DNA of 64,000 nt from Meridianimarinicoccus sp. MJW13 (lineage in GTDB: Bacteria > Pseudomonadota > Alphaproteobacteria > Rhodobacterales > Rhodobacteraceae). Positions 1 through 9,648 of this stretch are shown here, piece after piece (positions within the stretch are counted from its first letter, which is position 1; every line of letters begins with the position of its first letter). Below the pieces are notes generated by a model. That model saw only the letters and a list, made by a program, of their open reading frames with translations. It was not told where the DNA came from and ran no database searches. A program made the position numbers and the translations under genes. The stretch spans positions 1 through 64,000 of the forward strand of contig NZ_JACNMU010000010.1 of the NCBI RefSeq assembly GCF_014901205.1, given 5' to 3'.

Positions 1-32
1 ATGGCTGTCGCCGCTGCAGTCACAAATTTCAT
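1..32 (-). CDS. Start of a leftward gene, probably an exported protein (partial)
   Basis: Only the first ten codons are inside the window, reading MKFVTAAATA. A strong ribosome site (GGGAGG, 40-45 on the minus strand) lies seven bases before the ATG at 30-32. The lysine followed by small and hydrophobic residues is how a Sec signal peptide begins. An ATG at 37-39 touches the Shine-Dalgarno sequence and is unlikely. Product unknown. Confidence 0.45.
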   Translation of the reverse strand, partial: MKFVTAAATA

Positions 33-208
33 CGATCATCCTCCCGATCAGTCGCTGAAAACAGGACCACACAAAAATGCGCGCCCCCAAATCATCATCA
101 CCATTAAAAAGAGTCCGGCAACAAATCATGCGAGGACGCCCGAAATTCGGAAAAGCGCATGAATTTCAGTAAGATAAGGACGGAAACCTTGGGATAGGGC
201 CCCTCATG

Positions 209-248
209 TGTGCGGATTTCCGCACAGCGCAGCGCGGTGGTGTGCGGA
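209..248. promoter_or_regulatory. Operator-like palindrome plus a repeated half-site
   Basis: Bases 209-226 form a perfect dyad of TGTGCGGA, a two-base centre and TCCGCACA. The half-site TGTGCGGA recurs in the same orientation at 241-248, 32 bases downstream, about three helical turns. It lies in the 351-base gap (33-383) before the sensor cluster and also upstream of the leftward gene at 1-32. This looks like a transcription-factor site. The regulator is unknown, and I see nothing else clear in this gap. Confidence 0.45.
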
Positions 249-383
249 TTATCGCGCAATTTTCAAGTCCGGCTATGCTTATGGATAGGGGGCTATGCAA
301 AAGACTTGTTCACGATTCTAATGTGCACGCGATATGTAAGTTAACAGAATTTCGTTCCTGCCCACCGTCCGTTGGAGATTGCA

Positions 384-893
384 ATGACCGTGCCAATCCG
401 CGCATCTGCCGTCCTCCTGGCCCTTTGTCTCGCCACGGGAAGCGCTGCCAACGGAACGTTGCCGGCGCCCTCGGATCCGGTGATCCTGACCATCAGCGGC
501 ACCATCCTGCACACCAATGACGGTGACGTGGCGCGTTTCGACCGGGCCATGCTGGCCGGGCTGCCGCGCGTCGAGTTCACCACCGAAACCATCTGGACCG
601 ACGAAGCGACGACCTTCAGCGGCGTCCCCTTGCGGGAGGTTCTGGCCCACGTGGGCGCGCAGGGAAGCCATATCCTGGCCATGGCCATCAACGACTACAG
701 CATGGAAATCCCGATGGATGAGTTGGGCGACTATCCGATCGTCGCCGATCTGCTGAACGGCGAACCCATGTCGGTGCGCGACAAGGGTCCGCTGTGGATC
801 GTCTATCCCTATGATCAGGACGATTCGTTTCAGTCCGAGGTGATCTATTCCCGCAGCGTCTGGCAGCTTGGACATATCCAGGTTCTGCCCTGA
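384..893 (+). CDS. Periplasmic molybdopterin-domain-like protein, possible sensor partner
   Basis: This 169-residue protein has an N-terminal signal peptide (about residues 1-22, hydrophobic core VLLALCLATGSA). The remainder resembles the oxidoreductase molybdopterin-binding fold: TFSGVPLREVL, then AINDYSMEIP, then the closing GPLWIVYP segment. The mature part has no cysteine, so the cysteine that ligates molybdenum in sulfite-oxidase-type enzymes is absent; a ligand-binding role is more likely than catalysis. I chose the ATG at 384 because GGAG lies six bases upstream; an in-frame TTG at 372 lacks this. Its stop is two bases before the histidine kinase, so the two are probably co-transcribed and may act together. 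The fold is recognised from memory. Confidence 0.7.
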   Translation: MTVPIRASAVLLALCLATGSAANGTLPAPSDPVILTISGTILHTNDGDVARFDRAMLAGLPRVEFTTETIWTDEATTFSGVPLREVLAHVGAQGSHILAMAINDYSMEIPMDELGDYPIVADLLNGEPMSVRDKGPLWIVYPYDQDDSFQSEVIYSRSVWQLGHIQVLP

Positions 894-895
894 CG

Positions 896-3550
896 GTGTC
901 GCGGGTGTTTTCGGAGGATCCTGCCGGCGCGCCTGCCGACGCCCAGACCGGGCCAAGGCCGCGCACCACCCTTTTGCACTATGCCACCTTCGTGGCGGCG
1001 ATCGCCACGCTGGCCGGCGTGGTCTGGTTCGTCGCCAGCGATTTCGCGGCCAAGGTGGAAAGCCTTGCCAAGGCGCGGTCCGACAACGTGCAGTGGTCGC
1101 TGTCGCAGGTCGAGGTCGAATACCTGATCTTCGACCAGGCCCTGCGCGATGTCGGCGTTGTTGGCGCAGAGGCCCTGCCCCAACTGCGCCAGCATTTCGA
1201 TATCCTTTACAGCCGCATCGACACCCTGCGCAGCAGCGACCTGTTCCGCGAGGTGCGCGAACAGGATGATTTCCAGCCCGCTCTGGCCGAGACATGGACC
1301 ACCATCACCGATGCCCTGTCCTATATCGACGGGCCAGACCAGATGCTGCTGGACAATCTGGACACGCTGATCGCCCGGTTCGACGCCATCCACGACGACG
1401 TGCGGATGCTGGGGCTGCATGGCATTTCGTTCTTTGCCGAACGGTCGGACGAACGTCGCGAGGGCATCGCCGAAACCCTGAACCGGGTGGCGGCGATCAC
1501 CCTGATCCTTGTCTTCATCCTGACGCTGATGATTTTCGTGCTGTGGCGGTTCTCGCGGGTGCTGCGCAGTCATGCGGAAGACGCCCGCCTGTCGGCCGAC
1601 CGCATGTCGGCGGTGGTGACCACGGCGCTGGATGCGGTGGTTGTGTCGGACCACAGCGGCGTCATCCATGAATTCAACGGCGGTGCGGAAGACATCTTCG
1701 GCTACACCCGCGACGAGGTTCTGGGCCGCACCATCGAGGATATCCTGGTGCCCCCGCACCTGCGCACGGCCCATATCGAGGGCTTCCGGCGTTATCTGAG
1801 CACCGGCGAGCGCCGTGTCATCGGCCAGGGCCGCGTCAAGCTGGAAGCGCGGCGCAAGAATGGCAGCACCTTCCCGGTGGAGCTTTCACTTTCGTCCACC
1901 CGCCAACAGGACGGTGCCGAGATCTTCGTGGCCTTCCTGCGCGACATCACCAGCCGGGTCGCCACCGAACAGGCGCTGCGGCAGGCGCGCGATACCGCCA
2001 TGGCGGGCGAACGCGCCAAGGCCGAACTGCTGGCCGTGATGAGCCACGAAATGCGCACGCCGTTGAACGGCATGCTGGGCACGCTGGAACTGCTGGGTGA
2101 AACCGATCTGTCGGCGCGGCAGCAGAAATACCTGTCGGTGGCCAACCGCTCGGGCCAGCTGTTGCTGCATCACGTCAACGACGTGCTGGACGTGGCGCGG
2201 CTGGAGTCGGGGAAAATGGGGATCGAGCAGCGCGTGGTGGACCTGTCGGATCTGGTGCGCGAGGTGGTCGAAGGCCAGCAGACCGTGGCCGAGGCCGGGG
2301 GCAATGCCATCGAGGTCTCGTTGCCACCGGCGGACAAGTCCCTGGTGCTGAGCGACCCGGTGCGCCTGCGCCAGATCCTGCTGAACCTTGTGGGCAACGC
2401 GGTGAAATTCACCCGCAATGGCGTGATCCACATCTCGGTGGATCGGCTGGGCTATGACGACATGGTGGAAATCAGCGTGACGGACACCGGCATAGGCATT
2501 GCGCCCGAGGATATCGAGCGCGTGTTCAGTGATTTCGTCACCCTTGATGCCACCTATGATCGGAAGAACACCGGCACCGGACTGGGTCTGGCCATCGCGC
2601 GGCGCATGGCCCGTGCCATGAACGGCTCCATCGGGGTCGAAAGCGAACCCGGCGAAGGCAGCCTGTTCTGGATCCGCATCCCGATGCCCCCGGCCCCGGC
2701 CGACGCCACCGCCGACGAGGACATTCCCGCCCCGGTGGTGCCGCTGCTGCCCGAGGTTACAACCCCGGCGCAACCGGACCACGCACCGTTGCGGGTGCTG
2801 GTGGTTGAAGACAACGAGATCAACCGCCTGGTGGTGCGCGAGATGCTGGAAACCGCCGGCCATACGGTGACCGAGGCCATGGATGGGCTGGAAGGTGCCG
2901 ACGCCGCACGCGACCACATGTTCGACCTGATACTGATGGACATCTCGATGCCGCATATGGACGGGATCGAGGCGACGCGGCTGATCCGCTCCCGCGATGG
3001 CGCCTCGTCTGGCGTGCCGATCGTGGCCCTGACCGCCCATGCGATGCTGGAGGAAATCTCGCGCTTCAAGGCCGCCGGCATGGATCACAGCCTGACCAAG
3101 CCGATCTCACGCGAGTCGCTGCAAATCGCGCTGAACCTTGCACGCGGCACCCCGGCCAGCCCCGACATGCCCGAGAAATCCGCGCCCGAGGCCGACACGC
3201 CGGTGGATCAGTCCCGGCTGGATACCATGGCGCAGGAGGTCGGTGCCGAGCGTCTGGGCAAGCTGATCGACGCCTTCCTGGCCGAAGCCGACAAGACTGT
3301 CGACTGCCTGACCACCACACAGGAGACCGCCCGCGACGATCGCAGCGTACTGGCCACCCTGCACCATCTGGCGGGATCGGCGGCGGTGTTCGGTGCGCGC
3401 GACCTGCACGGCTGGCTGGCCGAGATGGAACGTCTGGGCAAATCGGGAAAAACTGGCCGGATGCACGACCGCCTGCCCGAAATTGGCCCGATCTGGGCGC
3501 GCACTCGGGCGCAGTTTGCCGAGATCCAGACCGCAGCCAACCCGGATTGA
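896..3550 (+). CDS. Hybrid sensor histidine kinase (PAS, HisKA, HATPase, REC, HPt)
   Basis: This 884-residue inner-membrane kinase starts with GTG two bases after the upstream gene. Membrane segments at about residues 31-48 and 199-218 enclose a roughly 150-residue periplasmic sensor region. A PAS domain (about 235-355) follows, then HisKA with H-box SHEMRTPLNG (His384), and an HATPase domain with NLVGNAVKFT, DTGIGIAP and GTGLGLAIA (about 497-565). The receiver domain has Asp682 (LILMDISMP) and Lys735. A C-terminal HPt domain has HHLAGSA, with His823 as the likely phospho-acceptor. All phosphorelay residues are present. The response regulator at 3701 is the obvious final receiver. The signal is unknown; the preceding periplasmic protein is a candidate partner. 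Confidence 0.93.
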   Translation: MSRVFSEDPAGAPADAQTGPRPRTTLLHYATFVAAIATLAGVVWFVASDFAAKVESLAKARSDNVQWSLSQVEVEYLIFDQALRDVGVVGAEALPQLRQHFDILYSRIDTLRSSDLFREVREQDDFQPALAETWTTITDALSYIDGPDQMLLDNLDTLIARFDAIHDDVRMLGLHGISFFAERSDERREGIAETLNRVAAITLILVFILTLMIFVLWRFSRVLRSHAEDARLSADRMSAVVTTALDAVVVSDHSGVIHEFNGGAEDIFGYTRDEVLGRTIEDILVPPHLRTAHIEGFRRYLSTGERRVIGQGRVKLEARRKNGSTFPVELSLSSTRQQDGAEIFVAFLRDITSRVATEQALRQARDTAMAGERAKAELLAVMSHEMRTPLNGMLGTLELLGETDLSARQQKYLSVANRSGQLLLHHVNDVLDVARLESGKMGIEQRVVDLSDLVREVVEGQQTVAEAGGNAIEVSLPPADKSLVLSDPVRLRQILLNLVGNAVKFTRNGVIHISVDRLGYDDMVEISVTDTGIGIAPEDIERVFSDFVTLDATYDRKNTGTGLGLAIARRMARAMNGSIGVESEPGEGSLFWIRIPMPPAPADATADEDIPAPVVPLLPEVTTPAQPDHAPLRVLVVEDNEINRLVVREMLETAGHTVTEAMDGLEGADAARDHMFDLILMDISMPHMDGIEATRLIRSRDGASSGVPIVALTAHAMLEEISRFKAAGMDHSLTKPISRESLQIALNLARGTPASPDMPEKSAPEADTPVDQSRLDTMAQEVGAERLGKLIDAFLAEADKTVDCLTTTQETARDDRSVLATLHHLAGSAAVFGARDLHGWLAEMERLGKSGKTGRMHDRLPEIGPIWARTRAQFAEIQTAANPD

Positions 3551-3700
3551 TCCCGTGTCGGGGCGTGGCTTCGATGCCCGGTTTCGCCCCGATGCAGTGC
3601 CGCCCTGCCCCGGGCAACTTGAAATTGTTTGCAGAATCCGTCCAATTGCCGGAATGTCAGGACAAGATCCCGGCCCCTCGGGTGACATGGAGCATGGATA

Positions 3701-4315
3701 TTGGAAGTTCTCATTGCCGACGATCATGATCTGGTGCGCGAAACCCTGGCGGCCTTTCTGACCGGCCAGGGCGGGATCGAGGTCGAGACCGTCGAAAACC
3801 TGGACCTGGCCTGCGACCGGATCAAGGCGAACGGCAGTTTCGACCTGGTGCTGCTGGACTATACCATGCCCGGCATGAACGGCCTTGAGGGGCTGCGCCG
3901 CGCCATGGAAATGAACGACGGCAAGCCGGTGGCGATCATGTCCGGCACCGCACCAAAATCCGTCGCGCAAGAGGCGCTGGATGCCGGCGCCGTGGGCTTT
4001 CTGCCCAAGACCCTGCCCGCCAAGTCGCTGGTCAACGCCATCCGCTTCATGGCAGCCGGCGAAACCTATGTGCCCGTCGCCTTCATGACCGCCGAGGAAG
4101 AGGTCGAAGAAAACCCTGTCGCCAAGAAGCTGAGCGAACGTGAAATGCAGGTGCTGGGCGGCCTGTGCCGGGGCATGTCGAACAAGGAAATCGCCCGCGA
4201 ACTGGACCTGCAGGAAGTCACCATCAAGCTGCACGTCAAGACGCTGACCAACAAGCTGGAAGCGCGCAACCGCACCCATGCGGCGATGATTGCCAAGGAA
4301 GCCGGGCTGTTCTAA
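3701..4315 (+). CDS. LuxR/NarL-family response regulator
   Basis: This 204-residue regulator has a receiver domain with an acidic pocket (IADDHD) and phospho-acceptor Asp53 ([11 protein letters not shown]). A C-terminal LuxR-type helix-turn-helix follows ([15 protein letters not shown], then [12 protein letters not shown]). The start is a TTG at 3701 with GGAG eight bases upstream; the nearby ATG at 3694 is out of frame and closes after a few codons. It lies 150 bases after the hybrid kinase and is probably the DNA-binding output of the same phosphorelay. Targets are unknown; the dyad at 209-226 could be an autoregulatory site, but that is a guess. Confidence 0.9.
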   Translation: MEVLIADDHDLVRETLAAFLTGQGGIEVETVENLDLACDRIKANGSFDLVLLDYTMPGMNGLEGLRRAMEMNDGKPVAIMSGTAPKSVAQEALDAGAVGFLPKTLPAKSLVNAIRFMAAGETYVPVAFMTAEEEVEENPVAKKLSEREMQVLGGLCRGMSNKEIARELDLQEVTIKLHVKTLTNKLEARNRTHAAMIAKEAGLF

Positions 4316-4382
4316 GCGCGCACCCGCCTTGTTCCTGCCCCGCAGCATTGCCATATACCGCAGCAGCAACTTCGGAGACGGC

Positions 4383-4937
4383 ATGAGCGACAACGAATTC
4401 CCCGGCTGGCATGGCACCACCATCATCGGCGTCCGCAAGGGCGGCAAAGTGGTGATCGCCGGCGACGGGCAGGTATCCCTGGGCAACACGGTCATCAAGG
4501 GCACGGCCCGCAAGGTCCGGCGGCTCAGCCCCGGCGGCTTCGACGTGGTGGCGGGCTTTGCAGGCTCGACCGCTGACGCCTTCACCCTGCTGGAACGCCT
4601 TGAGACCAAGCTGGAAGCCACCCCCGGCCAACTGGCCCGCGCCAGTGTCGAGCTGGCCAAGGACTGGCGCACCGACAAATACCTGCAAAAGCTGGAAGCG
4701 ATGCTGATCGTCACTGACGGCCGCGAACTGCTGGTCATCACCGGGGCGGGCGACGTGCTGGAGCCGGAACATGACGTGACCGCCATCGGCTCGGGCGGGA
4801 ACTATGCCCTGGCAGCGGCACGCGGGTTGATGGAATCCGATCTGGACGCCGAAGAGGTCGCCCGCAAGGCCATGGCCATCGCCGCCGATATCTGCGTGTT
4901 CACCAATGGCAAGCTGACGGTCGAAACCATCGGCTAG
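4383..4937 (+). CDS. hslV: ATP-dependent protease peptidase subunit HslV (ClpQ)
   Basis: HslV forms the proteolytic double ring of the HslVU (ClpQY) protease in the cytoplasm. The 184-residue product reads [20 protein letters not shown] near its start. The N-terminal nucleophile would be Thr12, exposed after removal of the short propeptide [11 protein letters not shown]; this extension is common in alphaproteobacterial HslV but absent from the E. coli form. GGAG lies just upstream of the ATG. Its partner hslU is close by but on the opposite strand, separated by an MFS gene, so the two subunits are not in one operon here. The stop shares CTAG with the stop of the convergent MFS gene. Confidence 0.96.
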   Translation: MSDNEFPGWHGTTIIGVRKGGKVVIAGDGQVSLGNTVIKGTARKVRRLSPGGFDVVAGFAGSTADAFTLLERLETKLEATPGQLARASVELAKDWRTDKYLQKLEAMLIVTDGRELLVITGAGDVLEPEHDVTAIGSGGNYALAAARGLMESDLDAEEVARKAMAIAADICVFTNGKLTVETIG

Positions 4938-6169
4938 ACCCGCACCGGCGTTTCACCGCGTCGGGCACTGGCGGCGAATCCCATCGCAAGAAGTGCCGTG
5001 TTCGCCAGAAAGATCAGCGAATACAACGGCATCTGTCGAACCATCGGAACACCGGCATCGATCAGCGCGCCGGTGACCACCGGGCCAATGGCCGTGCCCA
5101 ACACCAGCGCCGAGGCTGCCCCGGCGCGGATCGACCCCATGTGGCGCGTGCCGTAGAACTCGGCCCAGAAGGCGCTTGAAACCGTCATGAAGCCGCCTAT
5201 CGTTGCGGACAGCAACATCAAGCCCACCGCCGTCATACCCAGCCCCGAGCTGACGCCCAGCACCGCGAACCCGGCCGCCATCGGCAGTTGAAACAGCGTC
5301 ATCAGACGACGCGCGCCCAGCCGGTCGATCAGGATACCCGACCCGATGACCGCGCTGACCGATACCAGCGTGGCCAGTGGAAACAGCGTCACCAGTTGCG
5401 CATGGGCCAGCCCCTTGGCCTGCGCCACATGCACCTGGTGGAAGTAGAAAGCGGTCATGAAAATCGCCGGGCTCATGATGCTGGGCAAGGCGCACCAGAA
5501 CAGCGGATGACGCAGGGCCTGTGCGCGGGTCCAGTGCCGCCCGGCCATGCCCGGCGCATGGGTGGCCTCAGACAGGCTCTGCGGGGTGCGCTCGCGCCGC
5601 AACAGCACAAACAGCACCGGGATCGCCAGAACCGCCAGAAAGGCCGCCAGCACCCAGAGCATGCGCCAGGACATCAGCGGCTTCAGCGCCACGAACCCCA
5701 CCGGCAACAGGGCTTCCGCCGCAGCAAACCCCAGCGTGGCAAAGGCCAGCGCCTTGCCCCGGTTCGAAGCGAACCACCGCGCCATGGCGATACTGGCCAG
5801 GTTGGTGGACATGCCCTGACCGAAGAACCGCAGCCCCAGGATGACGATCACCAGCATCGCCGGAGACGCCACCGTCGCCATCCCCAGACAGGCCGCCGCC
5901 ATACCCAGCATGATCAGCGCCCCAAGGCAGCGCACCCGCATCCGGTCGGCCCAGCCCCCGGCCCAGATCATCGCCAGCGCCGACAACAGCGTGCCCGCAC
6001 TGTAAAGCGCTCCCCAACCGGCGTGGCTGAGCCCGAATTCGGCCTGCAATTCCGCCGCGAAGACCGAGATGAAGAAAGTCTGACCATAGCCCGACCCGAA
6101 GGCGATCAGGAACCCGGCGCTGAGCCAAGGGGCATTGGACCGCAGGAAGCGGGGATCGGGCATTTGCAT
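4934..6169 (-). CDS. Major facilitator superfamily transporter
   Basis: This 411-residue hydrophobic protein has about twelve predicted membrane segments. MFS loop motifs are visible: [10 protein letters not shown] between helices 2 and 3, and [11 protein letters not shown] at the corresponding place in the second half. It is an inner-membrane secondary transporter with no substrate I can identify; the general look is of an oxalate/formate- or monocarboxylate-type carrier. Two ATGs (6169 and 6163) are possible and neither has a strong ribosome site. It sits between hslV and hslU and breaks up the usual hslVU pair. Its stop overlaps that of hslV. Confidence 0.85.
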   Translation of the reverse strand: MQMPDPRFLRSNAPWLSAGFLIAFGSGYGQTFFISVFAAELQAEFGLSHAGWGALYSAGTLLSALAMIWAGGWADRMRVRCLGALIMLGMAAACLGMATVASPAMLVIVILGLRFFGQGMSTNLASIAMARWFASNRGKALAFATLGFAAAEALLPVGFVALKPLMSWRMLWVLAAFLAVLAIPVLFVLLRRERTPQSLSEATHAPGMAGRHWTRAQALRHPLFWCALPSIMSPAIFMTAFYFHQVHVAQAKGLAHAQLVTLFPLATLVSVSAVIGSGILIDRLGARRLMTLFQLPMAAGFAVLGVSSGLGMTAVGLMLLSATIGGFMTVSSAFWAEFYGTRHMGSIRAGAASALVLGTAIGPVVTGALIDAGVPMVRQMPLYSLIFLANTALLAMGFAASARRGETPVRV

Positions 6170-6245
6170 GGACGGGGACTCGGGCTTGGGGGCAGGCGTG
6201 CGGTCAGACTATCCGGTCTGACCAGCCCTGCAAAGACCCGCCCAG

Positions 6246-7556
6246 CTACAACACATAGCGGCTGAGGTCGGGGGATCTTGCCAGATCGCCCAGATGCTTC
6301 TCGACGAAGGCGGCGTTGATCTCGACCTGATCACCGGAGCGGTCCGGCGCGGTAAAGCTGAGATCTTCGAACACCCGTTCCAGAATGGTGTAGAGCCGCC
6401 GTGCGCCAATGTTTTCAACACTTTGATTGACCTCGGCGGCAATGCGCGCCAGCGCGGCGATGCCGTCTTCGGTAAACTCGACGACAACCTCCTCGGTGGC
6501 CATCAGCGCCCGGTATTGCAGGGTCAGGGCGTTGTCGGTTTCGGTCAGGATGCGCACGAAATCGCCTTCGGTCAGCGCCCGCAACTCGACCCGGATCGGC
6601 AGACGGCCCTGAAGCTCGGGCAGCAGGTCCGAGGGTTTGGCGATGTGGAAGGCACCCGAGGCGATGAACAGAATGTGATCGGTTTTCACGGTGCCGTGCT
6701 TGGTGGACACGGTGGTGCCTTCGATCAGGGGCAGCAGATCGCGCTGCACGCCTTCGCGGCTGACATCGCCACCGCGCACATCCTGCCGGGCGCAGACCTT
6801 GTCGATCTCGTCCAGGAAGACGATGCCGTTTTCCTGCACCGATTCCAGCGCGGCCTTGGTGACCACCTCGTCATCCAGCAGCTTGTCGGCCTCTTCCGAG
6901 ATCAGAACCTCGTAGCTGTCGCCCACGGTCAGTTTGCGTTTCACGGTGCGCCCGCCGAAGGCCTTGCCGAAGATATCCCCGATGTTCATCATTCCCGCGC
7001 CGCCCATGCCGGGCTGACCGGGAATTTCCATGGTCGGGAAGGGGCTTGAAGTGTCGGTGACCTCCAGTTCGATCTCGTGACCGTCCAGATCGCCCCGGTG
7101 CAGTTTTTCACGGAACTTTTCGCGGGTTCCCTCGCGGGCATCTTTGCCCGCGATGGCCTCGATGACCCGATCCTCGGCGGCCTGTTGCGCCTTGGCTTTC
7201 ACATCCTCGCGCATCTGTTCGCGAGTCTGGATGATGGCCGCATCCACCAGATCGCGGATGATCTGCTCCACATCGCGGCCCACATAGCCCACTTCGGTGA
7301 ACTTGGTGGCCTCGACCTTCAGGAACGGTGCCTTGGCCAGTTTCGCCAGCCGCCGCGAGATCTCGGTCTTGCCGACGCCGGTCGGGCCGATCATCAGGAT
7401 GTTCTTGGGATAGACCTCGTCGCGCAGGTCATCGGGCAGTTGCTTGCGGCGCCAGCGGTTGCGCAGGGCAACGGCGACGGCGCGCTTGGCATCGGCCTGG
7501 CCGATGATGAAACGGTCAAGCTCGGAAACGATCTCGCGCGGGGTCAGGGTGGTCAT
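6246..7556 (-). CDS. hslU: HslU (ClpY), ATPase subunit of the HslVU protease
   Basis: HslU is the AAA+ unfoldase that feeds substrates to HslV. The 436-residue protein has Walker A GPTGVGKT at 57-64, the conserved [14 protein letters not shown] segment after it, Walker [10 protein letters not shown] near residue 250, and the conserved C-terminal tail ending RYVL that inserts into HslV. The start at 7556 ([10 protein letters not shown]) has AAAGGA seven bases upstream. The frame stays open further upstream, but that part runs into the Smr gene and shows no HslU homology. It lies 65 bases downstream of the Smr-domain gene, probably in the same leftward unit. Confidence 0.96.
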   Translation of the reverse strand: MTTLTPREIVSELDRFIIGQADAKRAVAVALRNRWRRKQLPDDLRDEVYPKNILMIGPTGVGKTEISRRLAKLAKAPFLKVEATKFTEVGYVGRDVEQIIRDLVDAAIIQTREQMREDVKAKAQQAAEDRVIEAIAGKDAREGTREKFREKLHRGDLDGHEIELEVTDTSSPFPTMEIPGQPGMGGAGMMNIGDIFGKAFGGRTVKRKLTVGDSYEVLISEEADKLLDDEVVTKAALESVQENGIVFLDEIDKVCARQDVRGGDVSREGVQRDLLPLIEGTTVSTKHGTVKTDHILFIASGAFHIAKPSDLLPELQGRLPIRVELRALTEGDFVRILTETDNALTLQYRALMATEEVVVEFTEDGIAALARIAAEVNQSVENIGARRLYTILERVFEDLSFTAPDRSGDQVEINAAFVEKHLGDLARSPDLSRYVL

Positions 7557-7621
7557 GGTCCGTCCTTTCGTTGCAGGCGATGTATGGTGCCTGCGGCCCG
7601 GTGCCAAGGGGCGCGTGGCAA

Positions 7622-8260
7622 TCAGCGCTGCCGCTTGAGATAGACGTAGTAGGCGCCGTCGCCGCCGTGACGCAGATGCGCGGGGATCACCTGAAGCACC
7701 ATCGCCGACAGGTTCTGCCCATGCAGCCAATGCGGCACCTGATGGCGCAGCACGCCGCGCGGCACCGGCATGGCATAGCCTTCGTCGCGATCCTTGCCCT
7801 TGCCGGTGATGATCAGGACAAGGCGGCGATGCTTGTGATAACTGTCTGCAATGAAACGCAAAAGGGCAGGGTGTGCCTGCGCCAGTGTCATCCCGTGCAG
7901 GTCCAGCCGACCTTCGGGGCGCAGCTTGCCGCGCCGGATCTTGCCCATGGTGCGGGCGTCCACGCGGCTGGGCATCTGCTTGAGATGCTCGGCGATGCCC
8001 GGCGCGGCCGCGTGATGCACCGGGTTCGGCGCCGGGGCGCGGCTGCCGATGCGGAAGGTGGGAAGATTTGGGGTGAAGCTGGCCTTGGGCGCCGGGGCCG
8101 ACACGTCCTTGGCGCGGGGGTCGGGCATCGGCGAGGCCGAGCCCAGAAGATCGCCCAGATTGGCCTTTTCGGGTTTCAGGGGCGCAACACTTTGCGCCAC
8201 CTGAGACCAGAGTTCGCGATCTTCGTCAGACAGCGAGGAACGACGGCGACGGCGGGCCAT
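7622..8260 (-). CDS. Smr (MutS2 C-terminal)-domain protein
   Basis: This 212-residue protein has a basic, low-complexity N-terminal half ([14 protein letters not shown]) and a C-terminal Smr domain at about residues 115-210. The domain carries the LDLHGMT motif, [10 protein letters not shown] and the late [12 protein letters not shown] segment. Smr domains bind nucleic acids and are often nicking endonucleases; stand-alone Smr proteins in alphaproteobacteria are not well characterised. GGAG precedes the ATG by nine bases. It lies between the Tim44-like gene (28-base gap) and hslU. Confidence 0.88.
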   Translation of the reverse strand: MARRRRRSSLSDEDRELWSQVAQSVAPLKPEKANLGDLLGSASPMPDPRAKDVSAPAPKASFTPNLPTFRIGSRAPAPNPVHHAAAPGIAEHLKQMPSRVDARTMGKIRRGKLRPEGRLDLHGMTLAQAHPALLRFIADSYHKHRRLVLIITGKGKDRDEGYAMPVPRGVLRHQVPHWLHGQNLSAMVLQVIPAHLRHGGDGAYYVYLKRQR

Positions 8261-8287
8261 GGCAGAACGCTCCCAACCGGTACGGGA

Positions 8288-8953
8288 TTATTCGCCGGTG
8301 GCGACAAGCTGCCAGTTGGGATCGTCGGTGCCCATGACGCGGGCGAAGGTCCAGATATCGCGCTGGCGCTTGATCTCGTTCGGATCGCCCTCGACGATCT
8401 CGCCCGACAGGTTGCGCACGACCGAAGTCAGCTCGCCCACGAAACGTACCGTCAGTTCGCCTTCCGAGGTTGCCGGGTCGAAGGCGGCGGTCACCAGCTT
8501 GACCTCGCGCAGGCCGACGAAATTGGCGTCGATGGACAGGCCCTGTTCCTCTCGCGCGGCGATCACCTCGGCGAAACTTTCGCGCACGTCCTCGGCCAGG
8601 AAGGGGTCGATCTCGGCCAGATCGCCTTTTTCAAAGGCCATCAGGATCATTTCATAGGCGCCGCGTGCGCCCTGCAGGAACTCGCCCACCAGGAAGCTGC
8701 TGTCGATCCGCTTCATTTCCGCCAGCGCTTGCGCGGCGGGGCTGTCGGGATCCACATGATCGACGATGTCGTGATCCGGGCCCCCCTCGATCACTTCCAG
8801 ATCGGGCCGCGACCTGTCATCGGACTTGGCGCCCGCAGACGTCAGGGGAGGTTTTTCGAAACCCTCACGGGTACCCAACACGCCTTTGAGCCGCAGGACC
8901 AGGAATACGGCGATCCCGGCAAGCACGAGGAGTTGGATAATTGACGAGCTCAT
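8288..8953 (-). CDS. Tim44/TimA-family membrane-anchored protein
   Basis: The 221-residue product has one N-terminal membrane anchor (IIQLLVLAGIAVFLVLRL, residues 5-22), an acidic linker, and a Tim44-like domain from about residue 80 (SFLVGEFLQGARGAYEMIL to the end). Alphaproteobacterial members are regarded as relatives of the mitochondrial import subunit Tim44; their bacterial role is uncertain. The gene heads the leftward Smr-hslU group. In other Rhodobacteraceae, as I recall, the murein transglycosylase gene mltA sits between this gene and smr; here only 28 bases separate them. An upstream gap of 109 bases separates it from the divergent fxsA. Confidence 0.82.
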   Translation of the reverse strand: MSSSIIQLLVLAGIAVFLVLRLKGVLGTREGFEKPPLTSAGAKSDDRSRPDLEVIEGGPDHDIVDHVDPDSPAAQALAEMKRIDSSFLVGEFLQGARGAYEMILMAFEKGDLAEIDPFLAEDVRESFAEVIAAREEQGLSIDANFVGLREVKLVTAAFDPATSEGELTVRFVGELTSVVRNLSGEIVEGDPNEIKRQRDIWTFARVMGTDDPNWQLVATGE

Positions 8954-9062
8954 GGAGACCTCTCAGGGCAATGGGATAGCAGAACGGGCATGAGTTTCTT
9001 ATGTAGGTGACAGCATATCACAAGTCCACCAACTGGCCGGACGCAAAAACGCGAGAATTCAC

Positions 9063-9563
9063 ATGTGGCTACTGTTCGCCTTCATCGCCATCCCCCTGAT
9101 CGAGATCGGCCTGTTCATTCAGGTCGGCGGCTGGCTGGGTCTGTGGCCCACGCTGGCGATCGTTGTCGGCACCGCCATCGCCGGCACCGCCCTTGTGCGC
9201 AGCCAGGGTGTGTCCGCATTGGGACAAATCCAGCGTTCCTTCGAGCAGATGGACGATCCCACCGGTCCTTTGGCACATGGAGCGATGATCCTGCTGTCCG
9301 GGATATTGCTGCTGACGCCGGGGTTTTTCACCGATGCGGTGGGCTTTGCCCTGCTGGTGCCGGCGGTGCGCGAACGCGTGTTTACCTACCTGCGCAGCCG
9401 GATGCGTGTGACCACGTTTTCCACCGGTCCGGCCCAGAACAGCGGCCCCATGTCGCGGGGCGGGCCGGGCAACGGGGTCATCGACGGCGAGTTCTACGAG
9501 GTCGACCCCGACGAAATCGAACCGCGCCCGGGCACCCGGCCTTCGAAGTGGACCCAGGACTGA
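9063..9563 (+). CDS. fxsA: FxsA family membrane protein
   Basis: This 166-residue inner-membrane protein has three or four hydrophobic segments (about residues 1-19, 24-46 and 72-100). It carries the family pattern FxsA-type IPLIEIGLFIQVGGWLG and ILLLTPGFFTDAVGFALL. The tail is hydrophilic and acidic. E. coli FxsA relieves phage T7 exclusion by plasmid F; the normal role is unknown. It is divergent from the Tim44-like gene and 85 bases upstream of secB. Confidence 0.88.
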   Translation: MWLLFAFIAIPLIEIGLFIQVGGWLGLWPTLAIVVGTAIAGTALVRSQGVSALGQIQRSFEQMDDPTGPLAHGAMILLSGILLLTPGFFTDAVGFALLVPAVRERVFTYLRSRMRVTTFSTGPAQNSGPMSRGGPGNGVIDGEFYEVDPDEIEPRPGTRPSKWTQD

Positions 9564-9648
9564 CCCCGCCAGGCCCGCGCACGGCTTGTGACGCCGGGGT
9601 CTAGCTGATACGCCCACGGCAAAATGACATCTATCTTCGGAGAAAACG

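Noticed and set aside
318-1295. 325-codon open frame on the minus strand opposite the molybdopterin-like gene and the kinase
   Set aside because: Arginine-rich, low-complexity text of a shadow frame in GC-rich DNA. The plus strand encodes well-formed proteins with domains here.
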